Assembly: GCF_042651785.1 (NCBI RefSeq)
Contig: NZ_JBHSEC010000002.1
Span: forward strand, 186,001 to 250,000
Direction: 5' to 3'
Length of the DNA: 64,000 bases
Source: Chungangia koreensis
GTDB lineage: Bacteria > Bacillota > Bacilli > Bacillales_A > Planococcaceae
Shown: positions 50,436 through 58,238 of the stretch, piece after piece
How positions within the stretch are numbered: position 1 is the first letter of the stretch
Layout of the letters: every line of letters begins with the position of its first letter
Made by a program: the position numbers and the translations under genes
Notes under the pieces: model-generated
The model's database searches: none
Seen by the model: only the letters and a program-made list of their open reading frames with translations
Told to the model about the DNA's origin: nothing

Positions 50436-52103
50436 ATGAAATTTGTAAAAAATGATCAAGCGGCCGTTTTCGCACTTGGCGGACTGGGTGAAATCGGCAA
50501 AAATACGTACGCTGTCCAATTTCAGGACGAGATTATCGTAATCGATGCAGGCATCAAATTTCCTGAAGATGATCTACTTGGCATCGATTATGTCATCCCG
50601 GATTATTCTTATTTGGTGAAAAATGCGGATAAGATTAAGGGACTTTTCATTACACATGGTCACGAAGACCATATCGGAGGTATTCCTTATCTCCTTAAAC
50701 AAGTGAATATGCCTGTTTACGGTGGAAAACTTGCACTTGGGCTATTGCGCAATAAGCTTGAAGAACACGGGCTGCTTCGTCAGACGAAGATGACGGTTAT
50801 TAATGAAGATGATGTCATCAAGTTCCGTAAAACTTCAGTCAGCTTTATCCGGACAACCCATAGTATTCCTGATTCCTATGCAGTTGTCGTCAAGACACCG
50901 CCTGGGAACATCGTCCATACAGGCGATTTCAAATTTGACTTCACTCCTGTCGGTGAACCGGCCAACTTAACAAAGATGGCTGAAATCGGAAAAGAAGGTG
51001 TACTGTGTCTTCTTTCTGATAGTACGAATGCTGAAGTTCCTAACTTTACGATGTCTGAACGTAAGGTCGGAGAAAGTATTGATGAAGTGTTCCGTAAAGT
51101 AGATGGACGGATCATCTTTGCAACATTCGCGTCTAACATTTATCGTGTTCAGCAAGTTACGGACGCAGCAGTGAAACACGGCAGAAAAATCGCCGTATTT
51201 GGACGCAGTATGGACAATGCCATTAATATCGGGCATGAACTGGGTTATATTAATGCACCGAAAGACACATTCATCGATGCCCAAACATTAAATAGACTTC
51301 CTGCTAACGAAGTCATGATTTTATGTACAGGAAGCCAAGGTGAACCGATGGCTGCCCTTTCAAGGATTGCTAACGGAACACATCGCCAGATCCAGATTCA
51401 ACCTGGAGATACCGTCGTATTTTCTTCCAACCCGATTCCAGGAAATAATACGAGTGTAAACCGGATCATCAATCTTCTTTTCAGAGCGGGTGCAGAAGTG
51501 ATTTATGGACCGTTGAACAACATCCATACTTCCGGACATGGTTCCCAAGAAGAACAAAAGCTGATGCTGCGGTTAATCAAACCTAAATACTTTATGCCAA
51601 TACACGGTGAATACCGTATGTTGAAAATCCATACGCATCTTGCTGAAGATGTTGGAGTTCCAATTGAAAATTCATTCGTCATGGAAAATGGCGATGTCTT
51701 GGCTTTAAGTTCCAACGACGCTCAAGTTGCGGGCAGAGTCCCAGCAGGCGATGTTTACATCGATGGCAGCGGAATTGGTGATATCGGAAATATCGTATTA
51801 CGAGATCGTCGGATTCTTTCTGAGGAAGGTCTTGTGATCGTTGTTGTCAGTGTTGACAAAGAAGCAAACAAAATTGTTTCAGGGCCGGACCTGATTTCAC
51901 GAGGATTTGTCTATATGCGTGAATCAGGAATGATGATCAATGAAGCACAGCAAATGCTTAATAGACATTTGAAAAGTTCAGTCCAAGGTAAGGACACGCA
52001 ATGGTCGGAACTCAAAAACGAGATTTCCGATGTGTTAGGACCATATTTGTTCGAAAAAACAAAACGTCGTCCAATGATCTTACCGATTGTGATGGAAGTA
52101 TAA
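50436..52103 (+). CDS. rnjA: ribonuclease J1
   Basis: 555 aa. A metallo-beta-lactamase/beta-CASP nuclease: FITHGHEDHIGGIPYLL (HxHxDH, about 72-88), VHTGDFKFD (about 162-170), the beta-CASP domain (GRSMDNAINIGHELGYI; LCTGSQGEPMAALSRIA), FMPIHGEYRML and a C-terminal dimerisation domain. It is an endo- and 5'-to-3' exoribonuclease central to mRNA decay and rRNA maturation. Full length. Confidence 0.98.
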   Translation: MKFVKNDQAAVFALGGLGEIGKNTYAVQFQDEIIVIDAGIKFPEDDLLGIDYVIPDYSYLVKNADKIKGLFITHGHEDHIGGIPYLLKQVNMPVYGGKLALGLLRNKLEEHGLLRQTKMTVINEDDVIKFRKTSVSFIRTTHSIPDSYAVVVKTPPGNIVHTGDFKFDFTPVGEPANLTKMAEIGKEGVLCLLSDSTNAEVPNFTMSERKVGESIDEVFRKVDGRIIFATFASNIYRVQQVTDAAVKHGRKIAVFGRSMDNAINIGHELGYINAPKDTFIDAQTLNRLPANEVMILCTGSQGEPMAALSRIANGTHRQIQIQPGDTVVFSSNPIPGNNTSVNRIINLLFRAGAEVIYGPLNNIHTSGHGSQEEQKLMLRLIKPKYFMPIHGEYRMLKIHTHLAEDVGVPIENSFVMENGDVLALSSNDAQVAGRVPAGDVYIDGSGIGDIGNIVLRDRRILSEEGLVIVVVSVDKEANKIVSGPDLISRGFVYMRESGMMINEAQQMLNRHLKSSVQGKDTQWSELKNEISDVLGPYLFEKTKRRPMILPIVMEV

Positions 52104-52107
52104 AACG

Positions 52108-52149
52108 TTTAAAGAACCCAATCCAGACTAATGGATTGGGTTCTTTTAG
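52108..52149 (+). terminator. terminator of rpoY-rnjA
   Basis: AAAGAACCCAATCCA / TGGATTGGGTTCTTT, a perfect 15-bp stem with a 6-nt loop and a T flank. Confidence 0.93.
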
Positions 52150-52183
52150 ACTGTAGACAAACTTAATTGTTTGGAATCATGAT

Positions 52184-52330
52184 GGGCCCGACAGCGAGAC
52201 AGTCCGAGACCCCGCAGGCGAATAAAAGATGGGATGCTAAGTGCGCCGCATCGTGCGGCAACGCATCCATGACCGACATCCTATCGGCCTAAGCTTGGCG
52301 CGAGTCCGCGGAAAGCGTCCGCCTGAAGCT
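52184..52330 (+). repeat. dispersed structured repeat, copy E3 (left arm missing)
   Basis: From ACAGCGAGACAG (52191) to GTCCGCCTGAAGCTT (to about 52331), nearly identical to E2 through the GGATGC/GCATCC and ACCGA/TCGG hairpins. The left outer GGCGG arm and GACTCC block seen in E2 are replaced by unrelated sequence, so this copy cannot close the outer stem in the same way. Confidence 0.85.
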
Positions 52331-52354
52331 TAAATTTCTGTTTTACTCGATGAC

Positions 52355-52396
52355 AAAAATAAAGGACTCACTCCTAATGGGATTGAGTCCTTTACA
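52355..52396 (-). terminator. terminator of ktrC
   Basis: AAAGGACTCA / TGAGTCCTTT stem; minus-strand T-run follows. It lies just below the ktrC stop. Confidence 0.88.
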
Positions 52397-52431
52397 ATTT
52401 TCATACGATAGGCACAACTAAAACAGTGAAA

Positions 52432-53097
52432 TCAATGCAAAGCCTTTTTCTCGAAGCGAGTAATGTCGGCGTCTCCGCCAATTAGAATTAATAAATCATC
52501 AGATTTGATCTCTTCCTGGGCTTGTGGCGAAACAATGATTTGATCATCACGCTTAATCGCAACAATGTTCAAGCCATATTTAGCGCGCACATCCAAGTCT
52601 CCGAGTGTGTGCCCTGCTAAAATTTCATTTGCCCGGATTTCCGCAATGGAATGTTCGTCTGAAAGCTCGATAAAATCGAGAATCGTGTTTGACATGATAC
52701 TTGTCGCGAGTCTCCTTGCCATATCCCGCTCCGGATGAATGACGTGGTCCGCCCCAATTTTTTTCAATACCTTTTCATGGTAGTCATTTTGAGCCTTCAC
52801 CGTAATTTGTTTCACACCGATTTCTTTCAGCATGATGGTTGTCAAAATGCTCGATTGTATATCTTCCCCAATGGCCACAATGACATGCTCGAAATTCTGT
52901 AATCCTAAGGACTTTAATACATTATCATCTGTCGTATCGGCGATGACTGCTTGTGTGGCAATTGAGGCATAATCATCCACCCTTTCGGAAAACTTGTCTA
53001 TTGCCAAAACATCGGCGCCTTGGTCAATCAATTCTTTTACTAAGCTTCCGCCAAAACGACCAAGCCCGATTACTACAAATTCCTTTTTCAACGCCAA
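52432..53097 (-). CDS. ktrC: Ktr/Trk potassium uptake regulatory (RCK) subunit
   Basis: 221 aa. RCK_N Rossmann domain (FVVIGLGRFGGSLVKELIDQ, about 7-26; Asp at LAIDKFSERV) and RCK_C/TrkA_C domain (about 140-218; ANEILAGHTLGDLDVRAKYG). It binds ATP/ADP and gates a Ktr membrane subunit, not encoded in this window. The length and its place beside rnjA match B. subtilis KtrC (YkqB). Confidence 0.93.
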   Translation of the reverse strand: MALKKEFVVIGLGRFGGSLVKELIDQGADVLAIDKFSERVDDYASIATQAVIADTTDDNVLKSLGLQNFEHVIVAIGEDIQSSILTTIMLKEIGVKQITVKAQNDYHEKVLKKIGADHVIHPERDMARRLATSIMSNTILDFIELSDEHSIAEIRANEILAGHTLGDLDVRAKYGLNIVAIKRDDQIIVSPQAQEEIKSDDLLILIGGDADITRFEKKALH

Positions 53098-53172
53098 TAC
53101 CCCCGTTCACACCGAATGGGGCTAGTTTATCACAAGTCTTCCACTTGTGAAAGCACCTTGTAGAGAGAAAAT

Positions 53173-53622
53173 TTAACGCCTCGATTCTTCCAATAATCGT
53201 TTGATTCGCATCTCCAAAAGGTTCATGCCCCCGCCACCTGCTTGCACGTGCCGGAGTTTTCCATTGCGGTCGAATAAGTAATAAGCCGGAACAAACTGAT
53301 TTCCAAACTGTTTCGTCAGATGTAAGTTATTATCCACAAAGACCGGCTGAGTCATCCCGTACTTTTTCACGGAACGTTCGATGTCCTGTAAGTCTTTGTC
53401 TCCTTTTGCTCTCGGCATATGAACGGCCACTACATTCATAGCGTTCCGATACTTATTCCGGAGTCGATTGAATTCCGGCATCACGTCAGTGCACAAATCG
53501 CAGCTGACGGACCAGAAATGGACGATGCATGGCTGATCCCCTATTAACTCTTTTGTAGTAACCGCCCCGTTCAGCCATAGGGTCTCTCCTATCAGTTCAG
53601 GTAATGATTGACGAAGTTTAAT
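53173..53622 (-). CDS. ykuV: thiol-disulfide oxidoreductase YkuV-like, apparently starting at ATT
   Basis: 149 aa if read from ATT at 53622. The translation then begins KLRQSLPELIGETLWLNG after the initiator, as B. subtilis YkuV begins MKLRQPMPELTG. The thioredoxin fold is clear: HFWSVSCDLCTDVMPEFN with CxxC (CDLC), NVVAVHMPRAKGD and FVPAYYLFDRNGKLRHVQAGG with cis-Pro. AGGAGG lies 7 nt before the ATT. The first usable TTG downstream falls inside the CxxC, and would delete it and the first strand. YkuV is a cytoplasmic disulfide reductase. A terminator ends 5 nt above the ribosome site. Confidence 0.85.
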   Translation of the reverse strand: MKLRQSLPELIGETLWLNGAVTTKELIGDQPCIVHFWSVSCDLCTDVMPEFNRLRNKYRNAMNVVAVHMPRAKGDKDLQDIERSVKKYGMTQPVFVDNNLHLTKQFGNQFVPAYYLFDRNGKLRHVQAGGGGMNLLEMRIKRLLEESRR

Positions 53623-53640
53623 GGAATTTCCTCCTTCAAT

Positions 53641-53682
53641 AAAAAAATCCCCGCTACTTATTGTATGCGGGGGACTGACTAT
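53641..53682 (-). terminator. terminator of the Cys-rich small protein gene, directly before ykuV
   Basis: TCCCCGC / GCGGGGGA stem; on the minus strand it ends in seven T, which abut the ykuV ribosome site. Confidence 0.85.
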
Positions 53683-53739
53683 GGAGAAAACAATTGTGCA
53701 TGTTTAGACGTATGTATGCAGGGAAAACTGATAATATCC

Positions 53740-54033
53740 CTAAAACTGATCCGTCCATAATGGCCGAGGCGGACGTTTAGAACAATATTCGCAATCTTCA
53801 TCCTCACAAGGTTCTTCACTCCACTGATTACATTCAGTACAGTATGTCGAATCATAGAGCTCACTGTAAACTAACGGTTCAAGACAATGGCTGCAGTGGT
53901 CAAACATCTCTGAATACTCGATGACCTTGCGATTTTGCAGCAAAAATACACCTTCCACCACTTTCTCCTTTAACGGAGAATCACTTTTTTTCCGGAATAA
54001 CGGATTTAAGTACATATAAAGTTTTTTGGCCAT
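53740..54033 (-). CDS. Cys-rich zinc-ribbon-like small protein, unknown
   Basis: 97 aa from the ATG at 54033 (AAAGGAGG 7 nt upstream). A basic N-terminus (MAKKLYMYLNPLFRKK) is followed by eight Cys: DHCSHCLEPL, TYCTECNQW and CEDEDCEYC, i.e. two or more likely zinc-binding knuckles, with an acidic stretch and a basic/Pro end (SKRPPRPLWTDQF). I do not recognise the family. It is divergent from the CorA-like gene (71-bp gap) and upstream of ykuV on the same strand, separated by a terminator. Confidence 0.65.
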   Translation of the reverse strand: MAKKLYMYLNPLFRKKSDSPLKEKVVEGVFLLQNRKVIEYSEMFDHCSHCLEPLVYSELYDSTYCTECNQWSEEPCEDEDCEYCSKRPPRPLWTDQF

Positions 54034-54104
54034 TGCCTTCCCTCCTTTAGGGTCAATTTTACCATATTTGAACAAAAGAACAACGTCTCCTTGGAGGTTT
54101 TACA

Positions 54105-55553
54105 ATGCTGAGAGCAGATTTAAAGCCAATGGTAATTAAAGAAGCGTACATGTCCTATATCCTTCCTTTTGCCTATCAACAAAAATACTTGCAAGAGTTA
54201 GGTGACTTGTTACAAAACAAAGGATATACCTTCTTTAATTTAGATAATAACCAATTAGAAGATGAATACTACGGTAATCAGGTTAAAGTATTAAACGAAG
54301 AGCTGGATCAATATTTTCTTCCTTACGTACAACAAAAGCTATTTCCGAAGAATTTTGATATGTATGGTTTCCATCGATTTTCAAAAAGAATCAGGAAATC
54401 ATTCAAACTAGAAGTAAATGGATTCTCCTATCCATTTAAAGTAGAAAGTGTAGATGTCTTCTTTTGTCCATTTGGCATAGCCTTTCTTACGATGCGTACA
54501 GAACTAACGAGTAAAGAAAAAGAATTGTCGGATGTATTGAACTTTATGAATTACATGCGTGTAGCAGAACCCAAATTAAAGGAAGAAAAGGGCGCTACTA
54601 TTGTGACAACAGAAGGTAAAAGCTATGAAAACGGCCATACTTTTCTGTTTGATTATTTATGCCCTGACATTAAAGACTATATTATCGATAATCAGAAGTT
54701 GCGCGGTTACTTCGGAAGTCTTCCTTATTTCGAGGATGAGCGCATGTTTGTTACTGGTTTCCTTTTCTCTGGAGACAACGAAGAATTAGACCCAACAAGC
54801 TTGTATCGGATGGGCCATCTTGACGGACGGGATCCTCAAGGGAAACCTTATCTCTCTACAACTAATAAGGACTATATTGACCGTTTCTATCAAGAACATA
54901 TTCATGACCGGTGGGCACCGTATACCTACACGGTAACGACTGAACACGCCCATATCAAAGTTTCACGCAATCCGATTGAAGAGTCGGAGCGGCAGCTTTC
55001 TCAGTACATGGGCACCCATTACTATAATCTCATCCTTCATTACTTTTACCGGGTCATGCTCCTCCGCTTATCTTTTGAGTATAGTGATTTGGAGTGGAAT
55101 AAGGATGAGGACTATATTAGAGATCTGATTGAACTCATTACGATCTTTTCTTCTCGTTATTATTTTGGGGAGGTAAGTGCCAGGACTGAAGGAAAAGAAC
55201 TCTCTAAAATATTTTTAAGAACCTTTCATATCGATGATTTGTATGCAGAAGTGAAAGGCACGCTTCACGAGCTGTATCAGAACCAAGAAAATATTGCAGC
55301 TGAACGGCAAAATCAATTACTATTCATGCTCACTGTATTTACAGTCATCTCTGGAATTGTCGGCATGAATTTAGTCATTGAAGATTGGAAGGGGCAAACC
55401 GGCTGGTCGGCCATTCAAAACTATAACTTTATGGAATGGATTACTCTGTTAACCGCTGCTGTAGGGATTTTATTATCCATATCTCTCTTTGTCGTAACCA
55501 TTGTTCGATGGCTCCGATTAAAGATTATTAAGAAACTTCATAAGCATTTCTAA
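54105..55553 (+). CDS. divergent CorA-like membrane protein with GMN motif
   Basis: 482 aa. A large soluble N-terminal domain of about 400 residues (IKEAYMSYILPFAYQQKYLQ at the start; helical AEVKGTLHELYQNQENIAAE near the end) is followed by two transmembrane helices. The first ends in the tripeptide GMN (about 420-422, in GIVGMNLVIEDW), the second spans about 445-465, and the tail is basic. Two C-terminal helices, GMN and a long preceding helix define the CorA Mg2+-channel superfamily, but the N-terminal domain is longer than and unlike classic CorA (about 310 aa). GGAGG is 7 nt before the ATG. Ion specificity is unknown. Confidence 0.78.
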   Translation: MLRADLKPMVIKEAYMSYILPFAYQQKYLQELGDLLQNKGYTFFNLDNNQLEDEYYGNQVKVLNEELDQYFLPYVQQKLFPKNFDMYGFHRFSKRIRKSFKLEVNGFSYPFKVESVDVFFCPFGIAFLTMRTELTSKEKELSDVLNFMNYMRVAEPKLKEEKGATIVTTEGKSYENGHTFLFDYLCPDIKDYIIDNQKLRGYFGSLPYFEDERMFVTGFLFSGDNEELDPTSLYRMGHLDGRDPQGKPYLSTTNKDYIDRFYQEHIHDRWAPYTYTVTTEHAHIKVSRNPIEESERQLSQYMGTHYYNLILHYFYRVMLLRLSFEYSDLEWNKDEDYIRDLIELITIFSSRYYFGEVSARTEGKELSKIFLRTFHIDDLYAEVKGTLHELYQNQENIAAERQNQLLFMLTVFTVISGIVGMNLVIEDWKGQTGWSAIQNYNFMEWITLLTAAVGILLSISLFVVTIVRWLRLKIIKKLHKHF

Positions 55554-55582
55554 AGGGCTACTTATGGCCCTTTTATTTTTCT
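55552..55582 (+). terminator. terminator after the CorA-like gene
   Basis: AAAGGGC / GCCCTTT-type short hairpin followed by a T-rich run. Confidence 0.7.
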
Positions 55583-55639
55583 TGCCGACTTCGAACGCAT
55601 CGACTTTCTATTAAATTTATGTTTTTTTCTAAAAAGTCC

Positions 55640-55667
55640 TTGATTTATCTTTATCTTTTTGTATAAT
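55640..55667 (+). promoter_or_regulatory. sigma-A promoter of the polyamine transport operon
   Basis: TTGATT (55640-55645), a 16-nt spacer and TATAAT (55662-55667), 93 nt before the regulator ATG. Confidence 0.78.
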
Positions 55668-55681
55668 AAAAACCGCTAATA

Positions 55682-55729
55682 GTAAACTTAAAGTAAGGTA
55701 AAACTAAACTTTTCTTACTTGGAGTTTAC
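55682..55729 (+). promoter_or_regulatory. candidate operator: 16-nt imperfect inverted repeat
   Basis: GTAAACTTAAAGTAAG (55682-55697) and CTTACTTGGAGTTTAC (55714-55729) are inverted copies with 14 of 16 matches and a 16-nt centre. The pair begins 14 nt below the -10 box, so a bound dimer of the adjacent HTH regulator could block transcription. It could alternatively form an mRNA hairpin. Confidence 0.55.
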
Positions 55730-55759
55730 AATAGATAAACTCTTAGAGGAGCTGTTTAC

Positions 55760-56302
55760 ATGCAAATCGGTAAAAAGATCAAAAAGCTCCGGCTAAAAAA
55801 AGGCCTTACACAAGAGGAGCTTGGCGAACGCACCGACTTGAGCAAAGGATACATATCGCAGCTTGAACGAGACTTGAACTCGCCTTCCATTGAAACACTC
55901 TTTTCCATACTGGAAGTATTGGGTTCTACTCCTAAAGACTTTTTCGATGAAGAAGAAGACGATCAGAAAGTGATTTACACAGAGGACGAAATGACCATTT
56001 TCGAGGATGAAGAAAAGCATTATAAGCTTCAATGGCTTGTACCGGAATCCAATGAAAAAGAAATGGAGCCGGTTTTCCTCACATTTGAAGATGAAGGAGA
56101 ATTCAAGGAATTTGAGCCCTCCCTCTCAGAAACCTTTATTTACGTCTTAAAAGGAAGTGTTCGTCTGGACTTGGGCAAGCAGCACTTTATCGCTGAAGCT
56201 GGAGAGGCCATGTACTACGAAGCTTCTGACAATCACAAGCTATCCAATTCGCATCATGGTACAACAGAACTCATTATAGTCGCAACTCTATCCTATTTAT
56301 GA
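55760..56302 (+). CDS. XRE-family regulator with C-terminal cupin domain (PuuR-like)
   Basis: 180 aa. HTH-XRE domain (about 5-60; IKKLRLKKGLTQEELGERT, then LSKGYISQLERDLNSPSIET), an acidic linker, and a cupin_2 domain (about 105-178; ETFIYVLKGSVRLDLGK, HHGTTELIIVATLSYL). PuuR-type members sense polyamines. It is the first gene of the operon and its stop overlaps the potA reading frame region, so it probably controls potABCD and itself through the inverted repeat above. Confidence 0.88.
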   Translation: MQIGKKIKKLRLKKGLTQEELGERTDLSKGYISQLERDLNSPSIETLFSILEVLGSTPKDFFDEEEDDQKVIYTEDEMTIFEDEEKHYKLQWLVPESNEKEMEPVFLTFEDEGEFKEFEPSLSETFIYVLKGSVRLDLGKQHFIAEAGEAMYYEASDNHKLSNSHHGTTELIIVATLSYL

Positions 56303-56316
56303 AACAGGAGGTCAAA

Positions 56317-57417
56317 ATGACTGCACAACCGATTATCCGTTTTGAAAACGTCACGAAAAAATACGATGACGAAACAACTGTATTAAAAAATGTTAGTTTT
56401 GAATTGGAACGCGGTAAGTTTTACACGCTATTAGGCCCATCTGGATGCGGTAAAACTACCATTCTACGACTAATTGCCGGATTCATCGAACCGACTGAAG
56501 GCAATATCTATTTCGATGGCCAAAAGATCAACCATGTTCCTGCGAATGATCGCCAAGTAAATACAGTGTTCCAGGACTATGCCCTGTTCCCTCACTTGAA
56601 TGTTTATGAAAATATTGCATTCGGTCTTCGCACAAAGAAAGTGAAAAAGGACGAAATCGATAAACGTGTAAAAGAAGCGTTGAAATTCGTCAACTTGACT
56701 GGATTCGAAAATCGTGAAATCGCAGAAATGTCAGGTGGTCAAAGGCAACGTGTTGCGATTGCTCGTGCCATTATTAATGATCCTGAAATCGTTCTTTTAG
56801 ATGAACCGCTATCTGCACTTGACTTGAAGCTTCGTACTGAAATGCAGTATGAACTTAGAGAGTTGCAGCAACGCCTTGGAAAAACTTTCATATTCGTCAC
56901 GCACGACCAAGAAGAAGCGCTTGCGATGTCCGACGAAATTTTTGTGATCAATGAAGGTTCCATCCAACAATCCGGTACACCAATTGATATTTATGATGAG
57001 CCGATCAACCGTTTTGTGGCAGACTTCATCGGTGAATCGAATATCGTTCCTGGAGTCATGGTCGAAGATTATAAAGTTCAATTTGCCGGCAAGACATTTG
57101 AATGTGTCGACCAAGGGTTGAATCCTAATGAGAAAGTGGATATCGTCATCCGACCGGAAGACCTTGAAATCACTTCTATCGATTCCGGAAAAATGTCAGT
57201 TAAAGTAGATACACAATTATTCCGTGGTGTTCACTATGAGTTGTCCACTTATGACGAAGACGGCAATGAGTGGCTCGTCCATTCGACGAAAAAAGCAGAT
57301 GTCGGTTCCAAAATCGGACTGGACTTTGATCCTGAAGCGATTCATGTTATGAGATTGAACGAAACTGAAGAAGAGTTCGACAAACGATTGGAATCTTACG
57401 GAGCAGGACGCCCATGA
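56317..57417 (+). CDS. potA: spermidine/putrescine ABC transporter ATP-binding protein
   Basis: 366 aa. ABC ATPase (Walker A LLGPSGCGKTTILRLIAG; signature EMSGGQRQRVAIARAI; Walker B IVLLDEPLSALD; H-loop FVTHDQEEA) followed by a TOBE domain (about 270-350). It powers polyamine import with PotB, PotC and PotD. AGGAGG lies 5 nt before the ATG at 56317. An in-frame ATG at 56299 overlaps the regulator stop (ATGA) and would place that ribosome site inside the gene. Confidence 0.95.
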   Translation: MTAQPIIRFENVTKKYDDETTVLKNVSFELERGKFYTLLGPSGCGKTTILRLIAGFIEPTEGNIYFDGQKINHVPANDRQVNTVFQDYALFPHLNVYENIAFGLRTKKVKKDEIDKRVKEALKFVNLTGFENREIAEMSGGQRQRVAIARAIINDPEIVLLDEPLSALDLKLRTEMQYELRELQQRLGKTFIFVTHDQEEALAMSDEIFVINEGSIQQSGTPIDIYDEPINRFVADFIGESNIVPGVMVEDYKVQFAGKTFECVDQGLNPNEKVDIVIRPEDLEITSIDSGKMSVKVDTQLFRGVHYELSTYDEDGNEWLVHSTKKADVGSKIGLDFDPEAIHVMRLNETEEEFDKRLESYGAGRP

Positions 57418-58238
57418 AGACGAACACGACACGCACCTTCTATCTCGTCCCATATTTAGCATGGATGGTCCTGTTCGTCGTCGCTCCTATTCTGTTAGTA
57501 GCTTACTATTCGTTTTTCGACATCAGCGGCCAGTTCACTTTGGATAACTACAAGAACTTCTTCACTTCGGTCTATTTGAAACTAACTCTTAGCTCGTTTT
57601 GGTACGCATTCTTAATCACACTCATTTCGCTGATCATTGCGTATCCGACGGCTTACTTGTTGACTAAGACAAAACATAAGCAATTATGGCTTCTATTAAT
57701 TATCATTCCGTCTTGGATCAACCTTTTGCTCAAAACCTATTCCTTCATCGGAATTTTTGGCTTGTACGGGCCGATCAACGCTTTCCTTGATGCAATCGGA
57801 ATCGGTTCAAAGCAAATTCTATTCACTGACTTCAGTTTCATTTTCGTGTCGGTGTATATCTTTATTCCGTTTATGATTTTGCCGATTTTCAATGCATTGG
57901 ATAAATTGAATCCAGCTCTAATTGATGCATCACGTGACTTAGGTGCATCACCTTGGACAACGTTCCAAAAGGTCATTCTCCCATTAACGATGAACGGTGT
58001 GAAATCCGGGATTCAAGTTGTCTTTATCCCTGCCCTATCCCTCTTCATGATCACTCGTTTGATCGCTGGGAATAAAGTCATTACACTCGGTACAGCAATT
58101 GAACAACAGTTCCTCGTCACACAAAACTGGGGAATGGGTTCGACTATCGCCGTATTCTTAATCATTTTCATGGTTGTCATCATGATCATTACAAACCAAC
58201 GAGACAAGGGGGCGTCCATTAATGGGAAGATTAAATAA
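57414..58238 (+). CDS. potB: polyamine ABC transporter permease PotB
   Basis: 274 aa with six predicted transmembrane helices. The ABC permease EAA loop is visible as IDASRDLGASPWTTFQKVIL (about 168-187). Starts YLVPYLAWMVLFVVAPILLV. Its ATG overlaps the potA stop by four bases (ATGA), so translation is coupled. Confidence 0.94.
   Translation: MKTNTTRTFYLVPYLAWMVLFVVAPILLVAYYSFFDISGQFTLDNYKNFFTSVYLKLTLSSFWYAFLITLISLIIAYPTAYLLTKTKHKQLWLLLIIIPSWINLLLKTYSFIGIFGLYGPINAFLDAIGIGSKQILFTDFSFIFVSVYIFIPFMILPIFNALDKLNPALIDASRDLGASPWTTFQKVILPLTMNGVKSGIQVVFIPALSLFMITRLIAGNKVITLGTAIEQQFLVTQNWGMGSTIAVFLIIFMVVIMIITNQRDKGASINGKIK

Larger units (their letters stand above)
52150..52431. other. gene-free gap between rnjA and ktrC
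   Basis: It contains structured repeat copy E3 and the ktrC terminator; no protein gene is seen. Confidence 0.8.

Noticed and set aside
53173..53496. Shorter ykuV from an internal TTG
   Set aside because: It begins inside the CxxC active site and would delete the first strand and helix of the fold.
53660..53667. Perfect sigma-E -10 box CATACAAT on the minus strand above ykuV
   Set aside because: It lies in the loop of a terminator hairpin, and no acceptable -35 box is found 13-15 nt upstream.
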